DNA of 64,000 bases from DATFNI01 sp963787205 (GCA_963787205.1 CAWBCD010000003.1:186001-250000); one strand, 5' to 3'. Counted from the stretch's first letter, positions 9,054-17,616 are shown. A program made the numbers and translations. Notes: generated from the sequence alone by a model not told the origin.

Positions 9054-10034
9054 ATGACTCCCTTCATTACCCATTTACGCGAGAAAGCGGCTCAAAAGTA
9101 TAAAACTATTGTATTCCCCGAAACGAACGACAAGCGCATTCTCCAGGCTGCAGCATACCTGGATGAACATAATATCTGCCGTGTAATGCTTGTTGGCTCT
9201 GAAAAGGAGGTCCGTTCGACAGCAGAATCACACGGGATCGAACTATCCGGCTCGGTTTCATTTAGTGAACCGGGAAAGGGTGACGATGCCGGGAAATTTG
9301 CAAAACACCTTTATGAACGACGTAAACACAAAGGAATGACCGAAGATCAGGCTGGCGCTATCGTACAGCAACCTCTTTTTTGGGCGGCATCATTGGTGGT
9401 TCATGGAAAAGCAGACGGTTGTGTGAGCGGAGCGGTAAACACGACGGGTGATGTTTTGAGAGCGGCGCTGCAAGTTATCGGACTGCGACAGGGATCCGAG
9501 GTTGTTTCGAGTGTGTTCATGATGTCCTGGGATGACGGACGCGTTTTTACGTATGGTGATTGCGCAGTGGTCCCTTATCCGACATCTGCACAGCTTGCAT
9601 CCATCGCCATCGACTCCGCAAAGACGCACCAAAGCCTGACGGGCGAGGAATCTCGAGTGGCTATGCTTTCCTTCTCAACCAAGGGAAGTGCCGAACATGA
9701 ACGCGTGACACTGGTTCGCGAAGCTCTGGATCTGGTCAAAAGCAAAGAAGTGTCATTGGCAGTAGATGCCGAGCTTCAGTTTGATGCGGCCTATGTTGAA
9801 GCCATTGGAAAACGGAAAGCACCGGACTCGGCGGTTGCCGGTAAAGCCAATGTGTTTATTTTCCCGAACCTGGATGCCGGAAATATCTCCTACAAAATAA
9901 CCGAACGTCTTGGCGGTGCCACGGCTACCGGACCCGTCATCCAGGGTCTGGCCAAACCGATGAACGACTTGTCCCGCGGCTGCAAGTGGGAAGATGTCGT
10001 CGATACCGCAGCCGTATGTGCCTTAATGAGCTAA
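9054..10034 (+). CDS. pta: Phosphate acetyltransferase
   Basis: This 326-residue cytoplasmic enzyme converts acetyl-CoA plus phosphate to acetyl phosphate and CoA. It is the short single-domain form. Signatures are CVSGAVNTTGDVLRAALQVIG in the middle and the C-terminal NVFIFPNLDAGNISYK followed by GPVIQGLAKPMNDLSRG. It pairs functionally with ackA at 5073-6296. An unusual octamer array sits just before its start codon, and a perfect palindrome lies 30 bases after its stop. Confidence 0.96.
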   Translation: MTPFITHLREKAAQKYKTIVFPETNDKRILQAAAYLDEHNICRVMLVGSEKEVRSTAESHGIELSGSVSFSEPGKGDDAGKFAKHLYERRKHKGMTEDQAGAIVQQPLFWAASLVVHGKADGCVSGAVNTTGDVLRAALQVIGLRQGSEVVSSVFMMSWDDGRVFTYGDCAVVPYPTSAQLASIAIDSAKTHQSLTGEESRVAMLSFSTKGSAEHERVTLVREALDLVKSKEVSLAVDAELQFDAAYVEAIGKRKAPDSAVAGKANVFIFPNLDAGNISYKITERLGGATATGPVIQGLAKPMNDLSRGCKWEDVVDTAAVCALMS

Positions 10035-10064
10035 AACAGGAGCCAGTAGTAAGAATATAGAATT

Positions 10065-10098
10065 CTGTAGGGGTAATCTCCTGTGATTACCCCTACAG
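10065..10098. repeat. Perfect 14-bp palindrome, GTAGGGGTAATC family
   Basis: CTGTAGGGGTAATC at 10065-10078 pairs perfectly with GATTACCCCTACAG at 10085-10098 over a 6-base loop. No T run follows on either strand, so it is closer to a REP-like dispersed palindrome than a classic terminator, although it may still stop transcription after pta. Related copies are at 15383-15420 and 45853-45887. Confidence 0.85.
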
Positions 10099-10146
10099 AC
10101 GTTACAGCTTTCACCCAAACGACTGTTTCTGAATGGCCGTTATAAT

Positions 10147-10212
10147 TGTCATGGTAGGCAACGAGATCCGTTAGTACAGAACTTAGATGTCTCGATGGTA
10201 CTCAGCATGACA
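10147..10212. repeat. Short, decayed TGTCAT...ATGACA inverted-repeat element
   Basis: TGTCAT at 10147-10152 and ATGACA at 10207-10212 bound a 66-base segment containing ACGAGATCC and TCTCG. These pieces also occur in the longer elements at 43194-43318 and 51181-51552. It looks like a decayed or shortened copy of that family. Confidence 0.55.
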
Positions 10213-10365
10213 TGCACTTTGTAATGTGATTATAATGGTTCGTTAGGAGTTAAGCGATTTATCATTTGGGTGAAATATTCGGATAATTGTTCCAGATAAA
10301 CCATTCGTAGAAAGAAAAAAACGCCTGGATAATCCGCAGCCAGTTTTCTACAGTGTTCCCTTCTG

Positions 10366-10400
10366 CAAGCGTGCGTACCGTCGGACTGGCAGTCCGACCT
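10366..10400. repeat. GTCGGACT palindrome element
   Basis: GTCGGACT (10380-10387) and AGTCCGAC (10391-10398) form a perfect 8-bp hairpin, preceded by CAAGCGTGCGTACC. The same arrangement, weaker, recurs at 32132-32175 (AAGCGTTCGTACC, then CCGGGCTGACAACCACG). The rest of the 460-base region 10035-10494 holds no gene I can support. Its last 50 bases are a very AT-rich leader before the ATP-grasp gene. Confidence 0.7.
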
Positions 10401-10494
10401 ACAATTGTAAATGTGGCCAATGGAACACTAAGCAACTCAGACACGTTAGTATTGTTACATTAAAATTTTTATTTAAAAACAATAATTTAACGTT

Positions 10495-11715
10495 ATGTCT
10501 AAGTTTTTTGCTTTGTTAGGATGGAGTCTCCCGGTAATTGAAAGTGTTGATAAACTCGGCAAACCATATGTCGTCGTGTCTTTTCCAGATTTTGAGGGTT
10601 ACGCAAAAGAGCACGATATCCCATTTGTTTCATGGAATTTTGACGAGTGGAATGAACATTCCACTGCATTGCAACTAGCTGAGAAACTCAAACCGTTTAA
10701 CGTGGATGTAGCGGTTCCTCTTTTCGAGGAAACGGTAGAGTGGGCCGGCGCCCTGAATTCTATTTACCGCGATGATCCGCGTGTGCTTAATCGTGCCTTC
10801 CTGTTCAGAAACAAGGCGATGATGAAACGTAAAGCTTTACTTGCGGGAATTCGTGTGGGACTATTTGAAGAAGTTCATAACATGGATCAGGTCCGTCAGT
10901 TTATGGAACGGCTCAATGAAGCCCAACTGCAGTTGCCTGGTGAGGAAGATTACTGGGTGCATCTGAAACCATTTAACGCGGCCGGCACAGTGGGTCACAA
11001 ACTCTTGCGCAGCAAAAAAGATATAGATGAGAAGGTCAACGACAAGGACTTCCCGTGCATGGTAGAGAGCCATCTTCCCGGGAGAGAGTTCTCCTGTGAG
11101 GCTTTCATTCACAACGGCAAGGTCCGGTTTCTAAACATCACAGAATACGTACATCTGGGATATTCAAATTTTATACCCAATGGTCCCGAACTTGAGGAAA
11201 AAAGGCCGATCATTGCCAAGGCAATCAATGATCTCGTTGAAGCATTCGGAATCGAATATGGCATGATTCATCCCGAATGGTTTCTCACGGAAAAGAACGA
11301 GATCAGCTTTGGTGAGGTCGCCTGCAGGATTCCCGGCGGACATATTCTTGAACTCGTTTCACGGTCGTTTGATTTCGATGCACTCGGGGCATTTGTGTTA
11401 TGTCACGATCCTGAAACCACGGAAGAGGAACTCGATGCCATTTTCCCGCCGAAAGATTATCATCCGAACAAATATTCCGGCAGCCTGATGGTGTATCCTA
11501 AACCCGGATATATAACCGAACTCAATATCCCGGAAGAACTGAAGGAAGATCCCTATTTCGAGGAGCACACATTGTTCCCACCCTCAGCTCATAAGGTCTC
11601 GACCAACCGTGAAGGATTTGGCAATCATTACGGAACGGTATTCTTCCAGGGCGATGACCCCAAACGAATGAAGGATCTGCTACTTCATTATGAAGATGTA
11701 GATTTTTATGTTTAA
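10495..11715 (+). CDS. ATP-grasp superfamily ligase
   Basis: This 406-residue protein has an N-terminal pre-ATP-grasp fold followed by an ATP-grasp core. ATP-binding features include WVHLKPFNAAGTVGHKLL near residues 158-175 and FPCMVESHLPGREFSCEAF near 185-203. The metal and substrate-binding stretch is ISFGEVACRIPGGHILELV near residues 276-294, equivalent to the E...R-x-GG motif of amino-acid and dipeptide ligases. It probably joins a carboxylate to an amine through an acyl phosphate; the substrates are not known. The next two plus-strand genes encode a papain-like protein and a racemase-like enzyme, but a 472-base gap separates them, so co-transcription is uncertain. Confidence 0.85.
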   Translation: MSKFFALLGWSLPVIESVDKLGKPYVVVSFPDFEGYAKEHDIPFVSWNFDEWNEHSTALQLAEKLKPFNVDVAVPLFEETVEWAGALNSIYRDDPRVLNRAFLFRNKAMMKRKALLAGIRVGLFEEVHNMDQVRQFMERLNEAQLQLPGEEDYWVHLKPFNAAGTVGHKLLRSKKDIDEKVNDKDFPCMVESHLPGREFSCEAFIHNGKVRFLNITEYVHLGYSNFIPNGPELEEKRPIIAKAINDLVEAFGIEYGMIHPEWFLTEKNEISFGEVACRIPGGHILELVSRSFDFDALGAFVLCHDPETTEEELDAIFPPKDYHPNKYSGSLMVYPKPGYITELNIPEELKEDPYFEEHTLFPPSAHKVSTNREGFGNHYGTVFFQGDDPKRMKDLLLHYEDVDFYV

Positions 11716-11844
11716 GCTGTGATTATTTGATGGATTAGCTGAATAGTAGTGCCTACCTGCCGGGCGGTTTCTTGATGTCGGTAAATCAGTTTTAAAATGA
11801 TCTGCTCGTTACTGACGAGCTCTGAATCTGGCACGTGAATCTGT

Positions 11845-11975
11845 TGACCCCTAAAGGGAGCCTAATTCCTTTGTTATTTAAACAATTACACATGTAAAAA
11901 AAGCAAAATCAAAGGTTTAAATGACTATAACTTTCTGGCTACAATCAAAAGTCCCCTTTTGGGATTTAGAGGTCA
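11845..11975. repeat. 131-base element with TGACCCCTAAA inverted ends
   Basis: TGACCCCTAAA at 11845-11855 is matched, inverted and with one mismatch, by TTTAGAGGTCA at 11965-11975. Inside the right end, GTCCCCTTTTGGGATTTAG is a further internal dyad, and AAGGGAG sits inside the left end. It looks like a decayed small non-coding inverted-repeat element. The remainder of 11716-12187 shows no gene; a 12-base palindrome CGAGTCGACTCG lies near 12071. Confidence 0.6.
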
Positions 11976-12187
11976 GCCGGTGAACATCAGGTAAACCATC
12001 GTACAAACAACATTAACCGCGGGAATCAAGAGTACGACAAGGATGATTTTGGATTCCTAAAATAAATAACGAGTCGACTCGTACAGACTCCATAAAGCCG
12101 GACTTCATGCAGTCTGTTTTAAATGAACAGAAGATCTCGTCAGGTTAGTGGGACCAGGAAATATTCGAATACTACGCAATTGCATTT

Positions 12188-14170
12188 ATGTCTGATTCAA
12201 CACCCCATTTCGGGGAGGTGAGAAAACATTTTGAACGGGTTTTAGAAGAACTCGGGTCAACCAAACCTTTTGCACGCCCGCGTTATATCAATCGGCTGCT
12301 GGCAAGCACGGAATCCCTGCTCGAGACAAAGGAAGGCAAAGATCTGGTATTCTCTAAGATGTCTGTGCTCAATGAACACGGTCTGTTTGAAGATACTCCA
12401 TGGAGAGATCCCGGGAAACTGGTCCCATCACTGGTAGGAGGGACGCTGAAATCCGGTGGATTACAAACGGTCATGGAGATACTGAGTGATCTCCGGGTAT
12501 CAGCTATTGCGGCTGGAACACTGACGGATGATCGCTGCTCTCCGGAAGACGCGCGTCTTTTTTTGCAGGATGCACTGGTGCAAAACCTGGATCTTATGTT
12601 TCTGGGAGCAACAGAATATAACCGTAATATCTCGGAATCAGATCGAAAAAAGATTACCATCCTTTTTGATCATCTTAAAGATCAGATGCATTTCGATGTA
12701 ATCAAGTCGAAACTGGCTGAAGAGATCGAAATGATCTGTGCACAACGGCCGATCCTTACCGATCGGGTACGTCGAATCATCCATCTTGTTAACGATCATA
12801 TCTCACTACGGGAAAATGGCGAAGAAACCGGGTTGCTGCGTTTGTATGTGGATGCTATTTACCGTCCATCCGAAAGAGCCGTTGAAACCGGATCTGCTGT
12901 GGCTTATGCAAAGGCCCTCGATTCACTGACAAGAGATGAATTAGCGGAAGAAGCCCGTTGTCTTTCATCGATGATGGTTCGTACCGGATTGAGCAGTTCG
13001 TTTCTCGCCGTCTTGTTGGGAAAGGTCAGAAATGATGATGAGCTACTGAAGGAGGCTTTGGGCTTAAATGAAACGGGTCAGGTACAGTTTGACAAGCACA
13101 AAGATCAAATAGGAAAGCTCATTGATATCTTTGCCCATCCCGAAATCAGTCAGGCAATTTATGGGTTTGGGAGGATGCTCGAACGCGGACTCCTGGACAG
13201 ACAGCCTGTACGAAGCGGACTGTACCGGCTCATGGATTGTGAGATCTCACAGCAATCGGAAATTGAGATTATGAAGTCTGCTCACGCAAAAGGCGATTTG
13301 ACAGCACGTGAAGTATTACTTGCAGATGTGGTGAGTGTCCTTGGGCTGCCACTTGGCGTGGGACAAGGGATGAATCCAACCTGCCAGGGCGCACGGGGGA
13401 TCAGCCTCTGGAGTATGAACGTCCCGGGGAAGCTGCTCAGAATGATACTCAAGGTTGTTAAGGAGAATCATCTGACGATGAATTTTGAGGGTGCTCTTAT
13501 CGACTCGTCCAATTTAGTTGCCGGGATGGCAAAGAAGCTTGACTATAACCTCGATGCCGTCTCGGTGCTGCTGGTGCCCCATCTCGATAGGATCTATAAT
13601 GAAATGATGCGCCTGTGCTCGTTTCGGCAGGAGGATGCGCACAAGTGGGTGAATCCAGCGCTTTATGGGCAGTGGGTTCCGACGGGATTTGCTTCGGCAT
13701 ATGATCCTGTCATGCAGACGATAAGCAAGTATGAAGAGTTCGTCAGGACGTTCTACGTAACCCATCATCCCGATTATAACCGGGGGCACGATCTGGTATA
13801 TCCCAATCCGATCGGAATATTCGTGACATCAAACACAGGTAATCTACTGGGATTCCATGCAATAACTATCATCCGTGTGGCTAAGAGTAAAGATGGTGAA
13901 ACCCGGGTCTATTTTTGGAATCCAAACAATGAAGGAAGGCAGCACTGGGGGGGGGGTGTCACTCCGTCGGTGGCCGGTAACGATGAACGGCACGGCGAGT
14001 CGTCCTTACCCTTTTCGCAGTTTGCCTCGCGCGTATATGCTTATCACTATCATAAGGCAGATCTGGTAGACTTGTCGCTGGTAGATGATAACGAAGTTCA
14101 GAAGGTCATCACTATGGCCCGTGAAAGTTGGGGACCCTCGTATCGATGGTCCGAGTACAGTTTCAATTGA
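12188..14170 (+). CDS. Unrecognised 660-residue protein with a papain-like C-terminal half
   Basis: I do not recognise this family. The first ~380 residues are mainly helical and have no signal peptide. The C-terminal part carries a papain-type signature: Q393 six residues before C399 (GQGMNPTCQGARGISLWS), H557 in NLLGFHAITIIRV, and N578 in VYFWNPNNEG. This matches the oxyanion Gln, nucleophile Cys, His and Asn layout of papain-like peptidases and transglutaminases, including the Q-to-C spacing. Cysteine protease, transglutaminase or acyltransferase activity is an inference. A run of ten G (13947-13956) lies in the coding sequence. It ends 15 bases before the racemase gene, so the two form an operon. 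Confidence 0.75.
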   Translation: MSDSTPHFGEVRKHFERVLEELGSTKPFARPRYINRLLASTESLLETKEGKDLVFSKMSVLNEHGLFEDTPWRDPGKLVPSLVGGTLKSGGLQTVMEILSDLRVSAIAAGTLTDDRCSPEDARLFLQDALVQNLDLMFLGATEYNRNISESDRKKITILFDHLKDQMHFDVIKSKLAEEIEMICAQRPILTDRVRRIIHLVNDHISLRENGEETGLLRLYVDAIYRPSERAVETGSAVAYAKALDSLTRDELAEEARCLSSMMVRTGLSSSFLAVLLGKVRNDDELLKEALGLNETGQVQFDKHKDQIGKLIDIFAHPEISQAIYGFGRMLERGLLDRQPVRSGLYRLMDCEISQQSEIEIMKSAHAKGDLTAREVLLADVVSVLGLPLGVGQGMNPTCQGARGISLWSMNVPGKLLRMILKVVKENHLTMNFEGALIDSSNLVAGMAKKLDYNLDAVSVLLVPHLDRIYNEMMRLCSFRQEDAHKWVNPALYGQWVPTGFASAYDPVMQTISKYEEFVRTFYVTHHPDYNRGHDLVYPNPIGIFVTSNTGNLLGFHAITIIRVAKSKDGETRVYFWNPNNEGRQHWGGGVTPSVAGNDERHGESSLPFSQFASRVYAYHYHKADLVDLSLVDDNEVQKVITMARESWGPSYRWSEYSFN

Positions 14171-14185
14171 CAGCTAATTGTAAAA

Positions 14186-15370
14186 ATGGAATTACAGGTA
14201 AAACCAAAAACCAAAGTCAGACACTCATCACGTATTGAACTCAGCCAGTCCGCACTCAAAAAGAATGTTGAATTTATTCAATCGAAAGTTAGCGATCATA
14301 CCGTCATATCGGCTGTGGTTAAAGCCAATGCCTACGGGCATGGAATAAGTACGTTTGTCCCCATGGCCGAGAGGTGCGGAATACGGCATTTCGCGGTGGC
14401 TTCCAGTTATGAGGCGTGGGAAGTCCTCAAAGCAGTCACCAAAGATTCTACTATTATGATCATGGGAATTCTACATCCCGAAGACCTGGAATGGGTTATC
14501 GATAATGGAATCGAGTTTTTTGTTTTCGATTTCGAACGTCTTCGTGTGTCGTGTGAGACGGCACAGAAGATTGGAAAGAAAGCTATCATCCATCTTGAGG
14601 TTGAGACAGGCGGCAACCGTACCGGCTTGCCGGAAGACCAGCTTACGAAGGCTCTATCTTTCCTTAAGAAGAACAGGAAATGCCTTGAATTCAAGGGGCT
14701 CTGCACGCATTATGCAGGCATTGAAACCTTGGCGAACCAGTTTCGCATAGTCAAGCAGATTCAGAAATTCAATGAGTTATATGAAGCAACCAAAAAGTTT
14801 GGATACACACCAAAACTGAGACATACGGCCTGCTCTGCCGCCACGCTCGCCTTCCCGGAAACGACGATGGACATGGTGCGGGTAGGAACGGCGTTGTATG
14901 GGTTGTGGCCGAGTCCGGATATTTACAACCTGCATTTGATGCGGGGAAACAAAATCAAAGATCATCCTTTGCATCGCGTGCTCACCTGGAAAACACATGT
15001 TATGCATGTAAAACAGGTATCCAAGGATGATTTCGTTGGCTATGGAACCAGCTTCCAGGCGCCAAGGAACATGAGGATTGCGGTCATCCCCATCGGATAT
15101 TCAAACGGTTATGATCGGTCTCTATCCAACAGGGGATATGTGCTCATCAAAGGTAAAAAAGCCCCGGTCGTTGGACTGATCAATATGAATGTTTTTATGG
15201 TTGATATCTCGGGCATCCCGGAAGTGGAAGTGGGCGACGAAGTAGTACTGGTAGGACGACAGAAGAACAATGCTATTTCCATCAAATCGTTCTCCGAATT
15301 TTCCAACTCGATCAATAATGAATTCGTTAGCCGGCTGCCCGATGCCATCCCGCGCTACCTCGCGAGATAA
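14186..15370 (+). CDS. alr: Alanine-racemase-family PLP enzyme (variant active-site loop)
   Basis: This 394-residue fold-type III PLP enzyme has the cofactor lysine K46 in AVVKANAYGHG, the phosphate-cradle stretch VRVGTALYGLWP, and VGYGTSFQ with the likely second catalytic tyrosine. Two usually conserved places differ: GYSNGYDR instead of GYADGYPR, and INMNVFMVDI instead of the common MD-x-x-x-VD stretch (Asp to Asn). It may be the cell's alanine racemase for peptidoglycan, or a paralogue for another amino acid. The 15-base spacing after the papain-like gene suggests co-expression. Confidence 0.88.
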   Translation: MELQVKPKTKVRHSSRIELSQSALKKNVEFIQSKVSDHTVISAVVKANAYGHGISTFVPMAERCGIRHFAVASSYEAWEVLKAVTKDSTIMIMGILHPEDLEWVIDNGIEFFVFDFERLRVSCETAQKIGKKAIIHLEVETGGNRTGLPEDQLTKALSFLKKNRKCLEFKGLCTHYAGIETLANQFRIVKQIQKFNELYEATKKFGYTPKLRHTACSAATLAFPETTMDMVRVGTALYGLWPSPDIYNLHLMRGNKIKDHPLHRVLTWKTHVMHVKQVSKDDFVGYGTSFQAPRNMRIAVIPIGYSNGYDRSLSNRGYVLIKGKKAPVVGLINMNVFMVDISGIPEVEVGDEVVLVGRQKNNAISIKSFSEFSNSINNEFVSRLPDAIPRYLAR

Positions 15371-15382
15371 CAACAATTTATG

Positions 15383-15420
15383 GCGTGTACGGGTAACCCC
15401 CCGTGTTTACCCGTACACGC
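15383..15420. repeat. Perfect 14-bp palindrome between convergent genes
   Basis: GCGTGTACGGGTAA (15383-15396) pairs with TTACCCGTACACGC (15407-15420) over a 10-base loop. It lies between the plus-strand racemase gene and the minus-strand amylase gene, so it could act as a bidirectional terminator. Its sequence (GTACGGGTAA) relates it to the palindrome at 10065-10098. Confidence 0.85.
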
Positions 15421-15437
15421 GTGTCATCACAACAATA

Positions 15438-16790
15438 TCAATTTGACCACACAAAATAAGCCCATGGTTTCAGGTCGATCTTTTCACTTGCCGCAAACCT
15501 CTTATGCTGATTGGTAAATAGTTCGTGGTAGGTCCCGCGCATCGATGCTCCGGAAAGCGTGGCATACTGTTCTTTGTTGCTGAGATTCAGAATAACAAGC
15601 ACCTTATGACCTGATTTTTGTCGTGTAAAAGCATAAACAGCTTTGGGATTTGAATTGGAGAGCATCTGCATTGCACCGCCCTGGTCGCCGTTTCGGAGTG
15701 CCGGATTTTGATGTTTCAACTCGAATAACTTTGTATAGAGATTCCGAAACGGACTTGCTTTCCATACGATCGGGTCTCGTTCGAAAAATTTGAGACGTTT
15801 GTTCATACCCGCTTCCTGCCCGTCATAAACCAGCGGCATGCCGTCCATGGTGCAAGTCAGCACTGCAAACGTAGCGGCACCACCATCGAGCCGTTCAAAA
15901 ACAGTCCCGTTCCACGAATTTTCATCGTGGTTACTAGTGAAACGCATCCGGTAGGAATCGGAAGGGTAGGTGCGTTTCTCTTTGTTTAGAAGCGTAGTGA
16001 TTTGATCGGCCGTTGCCTTATCCTTCGCGATATCATTAAACAGGTGATACGAATCCCAGCCGTATGTCATGTCAAAAGCTTCGTGAAACTTGGGACCTTC
16101 CGCCTCGGCAAGCATGAAAACGGGTTTGATGTCGTCGAGGGACTTACGAGCCTGAATCCAGAAGTCAATGGGAACCATGCCGGCCACATCACACCGGTAG
16201 CCGTCTATATTGAAGTTCTTCACCCAGTACTCCATGGCATTGAGCATATATTTGCGAAGTCCGGGTTTGGCATAGTCGAGTGCAATGACGTCCGACCAGT
16301 CTTTAACAGGAGGTACGAAGTTCCCATTCTTGTCGTGTTTGTACCAGTCAGGGTGCTCTTTGGTGAGCACGTTATCCCACGAGGTATGGTTAGCCACCCA
16401 GTCGACGATCACTTTCATACCATGACTGTGGATGGAGTCAACAAGGGCACGAAAATCAGCCTTGTTTCCAAATTCGGGGTTGATTTCAAGGTAATTACGG
16501 ACGGAATAATAGCTGCCAAGCGGCTCTTTCCGGTTTTTGACTCCAATTGGGTTGATAGGCATTATCCAGATGATATCGGCGCCCAGAGCCTTGATTTGCG
16601 ATAATTTTGGGATGACCGCCTCGAATGTTCCTTCCATGGAAAACTGGCGAACATTTAACTCATAGATCGTGGCATCCCGGCTCCAATCGGGATGTTTAAC
16701 AGAGATGTATTGTGATTGAGCACGAAGAAGCATAGGAACCATCATCAGAGCTAAAAAGAAGAAAATGATTGAACAAAATCGTGTGCGCAT
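15438..16790 (-). CDS. Secreted GH13 alpha-amylase-family glycosidase
   Basis: This 450-residue secreted enzyme probably cleaves alpha-glucans. The GH13 motifs are in order: DWVANHTS (region I), GYRCDVAG (region II, nucleophile Asp), MLAEAEG (region III, acid/base Glu) and FTSNHDEN (region IV). A short C-terminal beta domain ends the protein. I place the start at ATG 16790 rather than at the GTG five codons upstream, because GGAGG lies 7 bases before this ATG and a clean signal peptide (MRTRFC...MLLRAQSQ) begins there. It is monocistronic and convergent with the racemase gene. Confidence 0.92.
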   Translation of the reverse strand: MRTRFCSIIFFFLALMMVPMLLRAQSQYISVKHPDWSRDATIYELNVRQFSMEGTFEAVIPKLSQIKALGADIIWIMPINPIGVKNRKEPLGSYYSVRNYLEINPEFGNKADFRALVDSIHSHGMKVIVDWVANHTSWDNVLTKEHPDWYKHDKNGNFVPPVKDWSDVIALDYAKPGLRKYMLNAMEYWVKNFNIDGYRCDVAGMVPIDFWIQARKSLDDIKPVFMLAEAEGPKFHEAFDMTYGWDSYHLFNDIAKDKATADQITTLLNKEKRTYPSDSYRMRFTSNHDENSWNGTVFERLDGGAATFAVLTCTMDGMPLVYDGQEAGMNKRLKFFERDPIVWKASPFRNLYTKLFELKHQNPALRNGDQGGAMQMLSNSNPKAVYAFTRQKSGHKVLVILNLSNKEQYATLSGASMRGTYHELFTNQHKRFAASEKIDLKPWAYFVWSN

Positions 16791-16901
16791 GTATGTAACC
16801 TCCACAGGATAATTGACGCGATCAAAATGACCAAGTTATGCAGACTTGGAGTTAGAATCATTTCTGAATTGGATGTGAGTATAGAAGAGTTTGTCATAAA
16901 G

Positions 16902-16936
16902 AAAAAGGGATGCGACTGAATCACACCCCTTTTTTA
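16902..16936 (-). terminator. Terminator of the peroxiredoxin gene
   Basis: On the minus strand, AAAAAGGGGTGTGA and TCGCATCCCTTTTT form a 14-bp stem with two G-T pairs over a 5-base loop (plus-strand arms 16902-16915 and 16921-16934). The stem ends in a T run. It lies about 20 bases after the peroxiredoxin stop codon. Confidence 0.8.
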
Positions 16937-16953
16937 TAATAACCGGACAAAAA

Positions 16954-17616
16954 TCAGACCAGCTCTTTTTTGCTGAAATACCAGTCGACATATTCATAGC
17001 CATCACTAACGCGTTTTTCGGCTGCTTTTACAGTAGTCGGTGGCTGAACCAGAACCTTGTCTCCGGGCTCCCATCCTTCGGGTGTGGCGATGCCATACTC
17101 ATCGGTGGCTTGCAGAGCTTTCAAAAGACGCAGAATTTCGAGGATTGAACGGCCGTTTGTCAGGGGATAGTAGATCATGGCACGAACCAATCCTTTCTCG
17201 TCGATTATAAAGGTAGTGCGAACGGTTGAAGTGCTTGACGCACCGGGCATGATCATTCCATAAGCATGGGCAACGTTCATAGAAATATCTTCAATGATCG
17301 GGAAGGGGATGTCAACTCCGAATTTTTCCTTGATATTGCGGACCCAGGCCAGGTGGGCAAAATTGCTGTCGATGGATAATCCAAGCAGTTCGCAATTCAG
17401 CTTTTTGAACTCATCATAATACTTGGTGAATCCAAGAAATTCAGTCGTGCAAACCGGTGTAAAATCAGCAGGATGAGAGAACAAAATCAGCCATTTTCCG
17501 TGATAATCCGATAACTTTCTTACACCATGTGTCGTGTTAGCCGTGAAATTGGGAGCAGGCTCATTTAGCCGTGGCAGTTTGGCAATGGGCTCATTGATGT
17601 ACTCGGTTGCTTCCAT
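16954..17616 (-). CDS. Peroxiredoxin, Prx6-like (1-Cys type)
   Basis: This 220-residue thiol peroxidase reduces hydrogen peroxide or organic peroxides in the cytoplasm. The active-site loop is SHPADFTPVCTTE, with peroxidatic C56 and T53. The C-terminal extension ending YEYVDWYFSKKEL is typical of the Prx6 group. The only other cysteine follows in KLNCELL and is not at a usual resolving position. The start is ATG 17616, five bases after GGAGG; an ATG eight codons upstream would place that site inside the gene. A terminator follows the stop. Confidence 0.92.
   Translation of the reverse strand: MEATEYINEPIAKLPRLNEPAPNFTANTTHGVRKLSDYHGKWLILFSHPADFTPVCTTEFLGFTKYYDEFKKLNCELLGLSIDSNFAHLAWVRNIKEKFGVDIPFPIIEDISMNVAHAYGMIMPGASSTSTVRTTFIIDEKGLVRAMIYYPLTNGRSILEILRLLKALQATDEYGIATPEGWEPGDKVLVQPPTTVKAAEKRVSDGYEYVDWYFSKKELV

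Noticed and set aside
10262..10444. 60-residue minus-strand open frame (MSELLSVPLATF...)
   Set aside because: It runs through the palindrome element and has no family features or ribosome site; likely chance.
12071..12082. CGAGTCGACTCG palindrome as an operator
   Set aside because: A single 12-base palindrome with no second copy or promoter context; not enough to call.
16002..16604. 200-residue plus-strand frame opposite the GH13 gene
   Set aside because: The minus strand carries all four GH13 catalytic motifs, so this is an antisense shadow despite its length.
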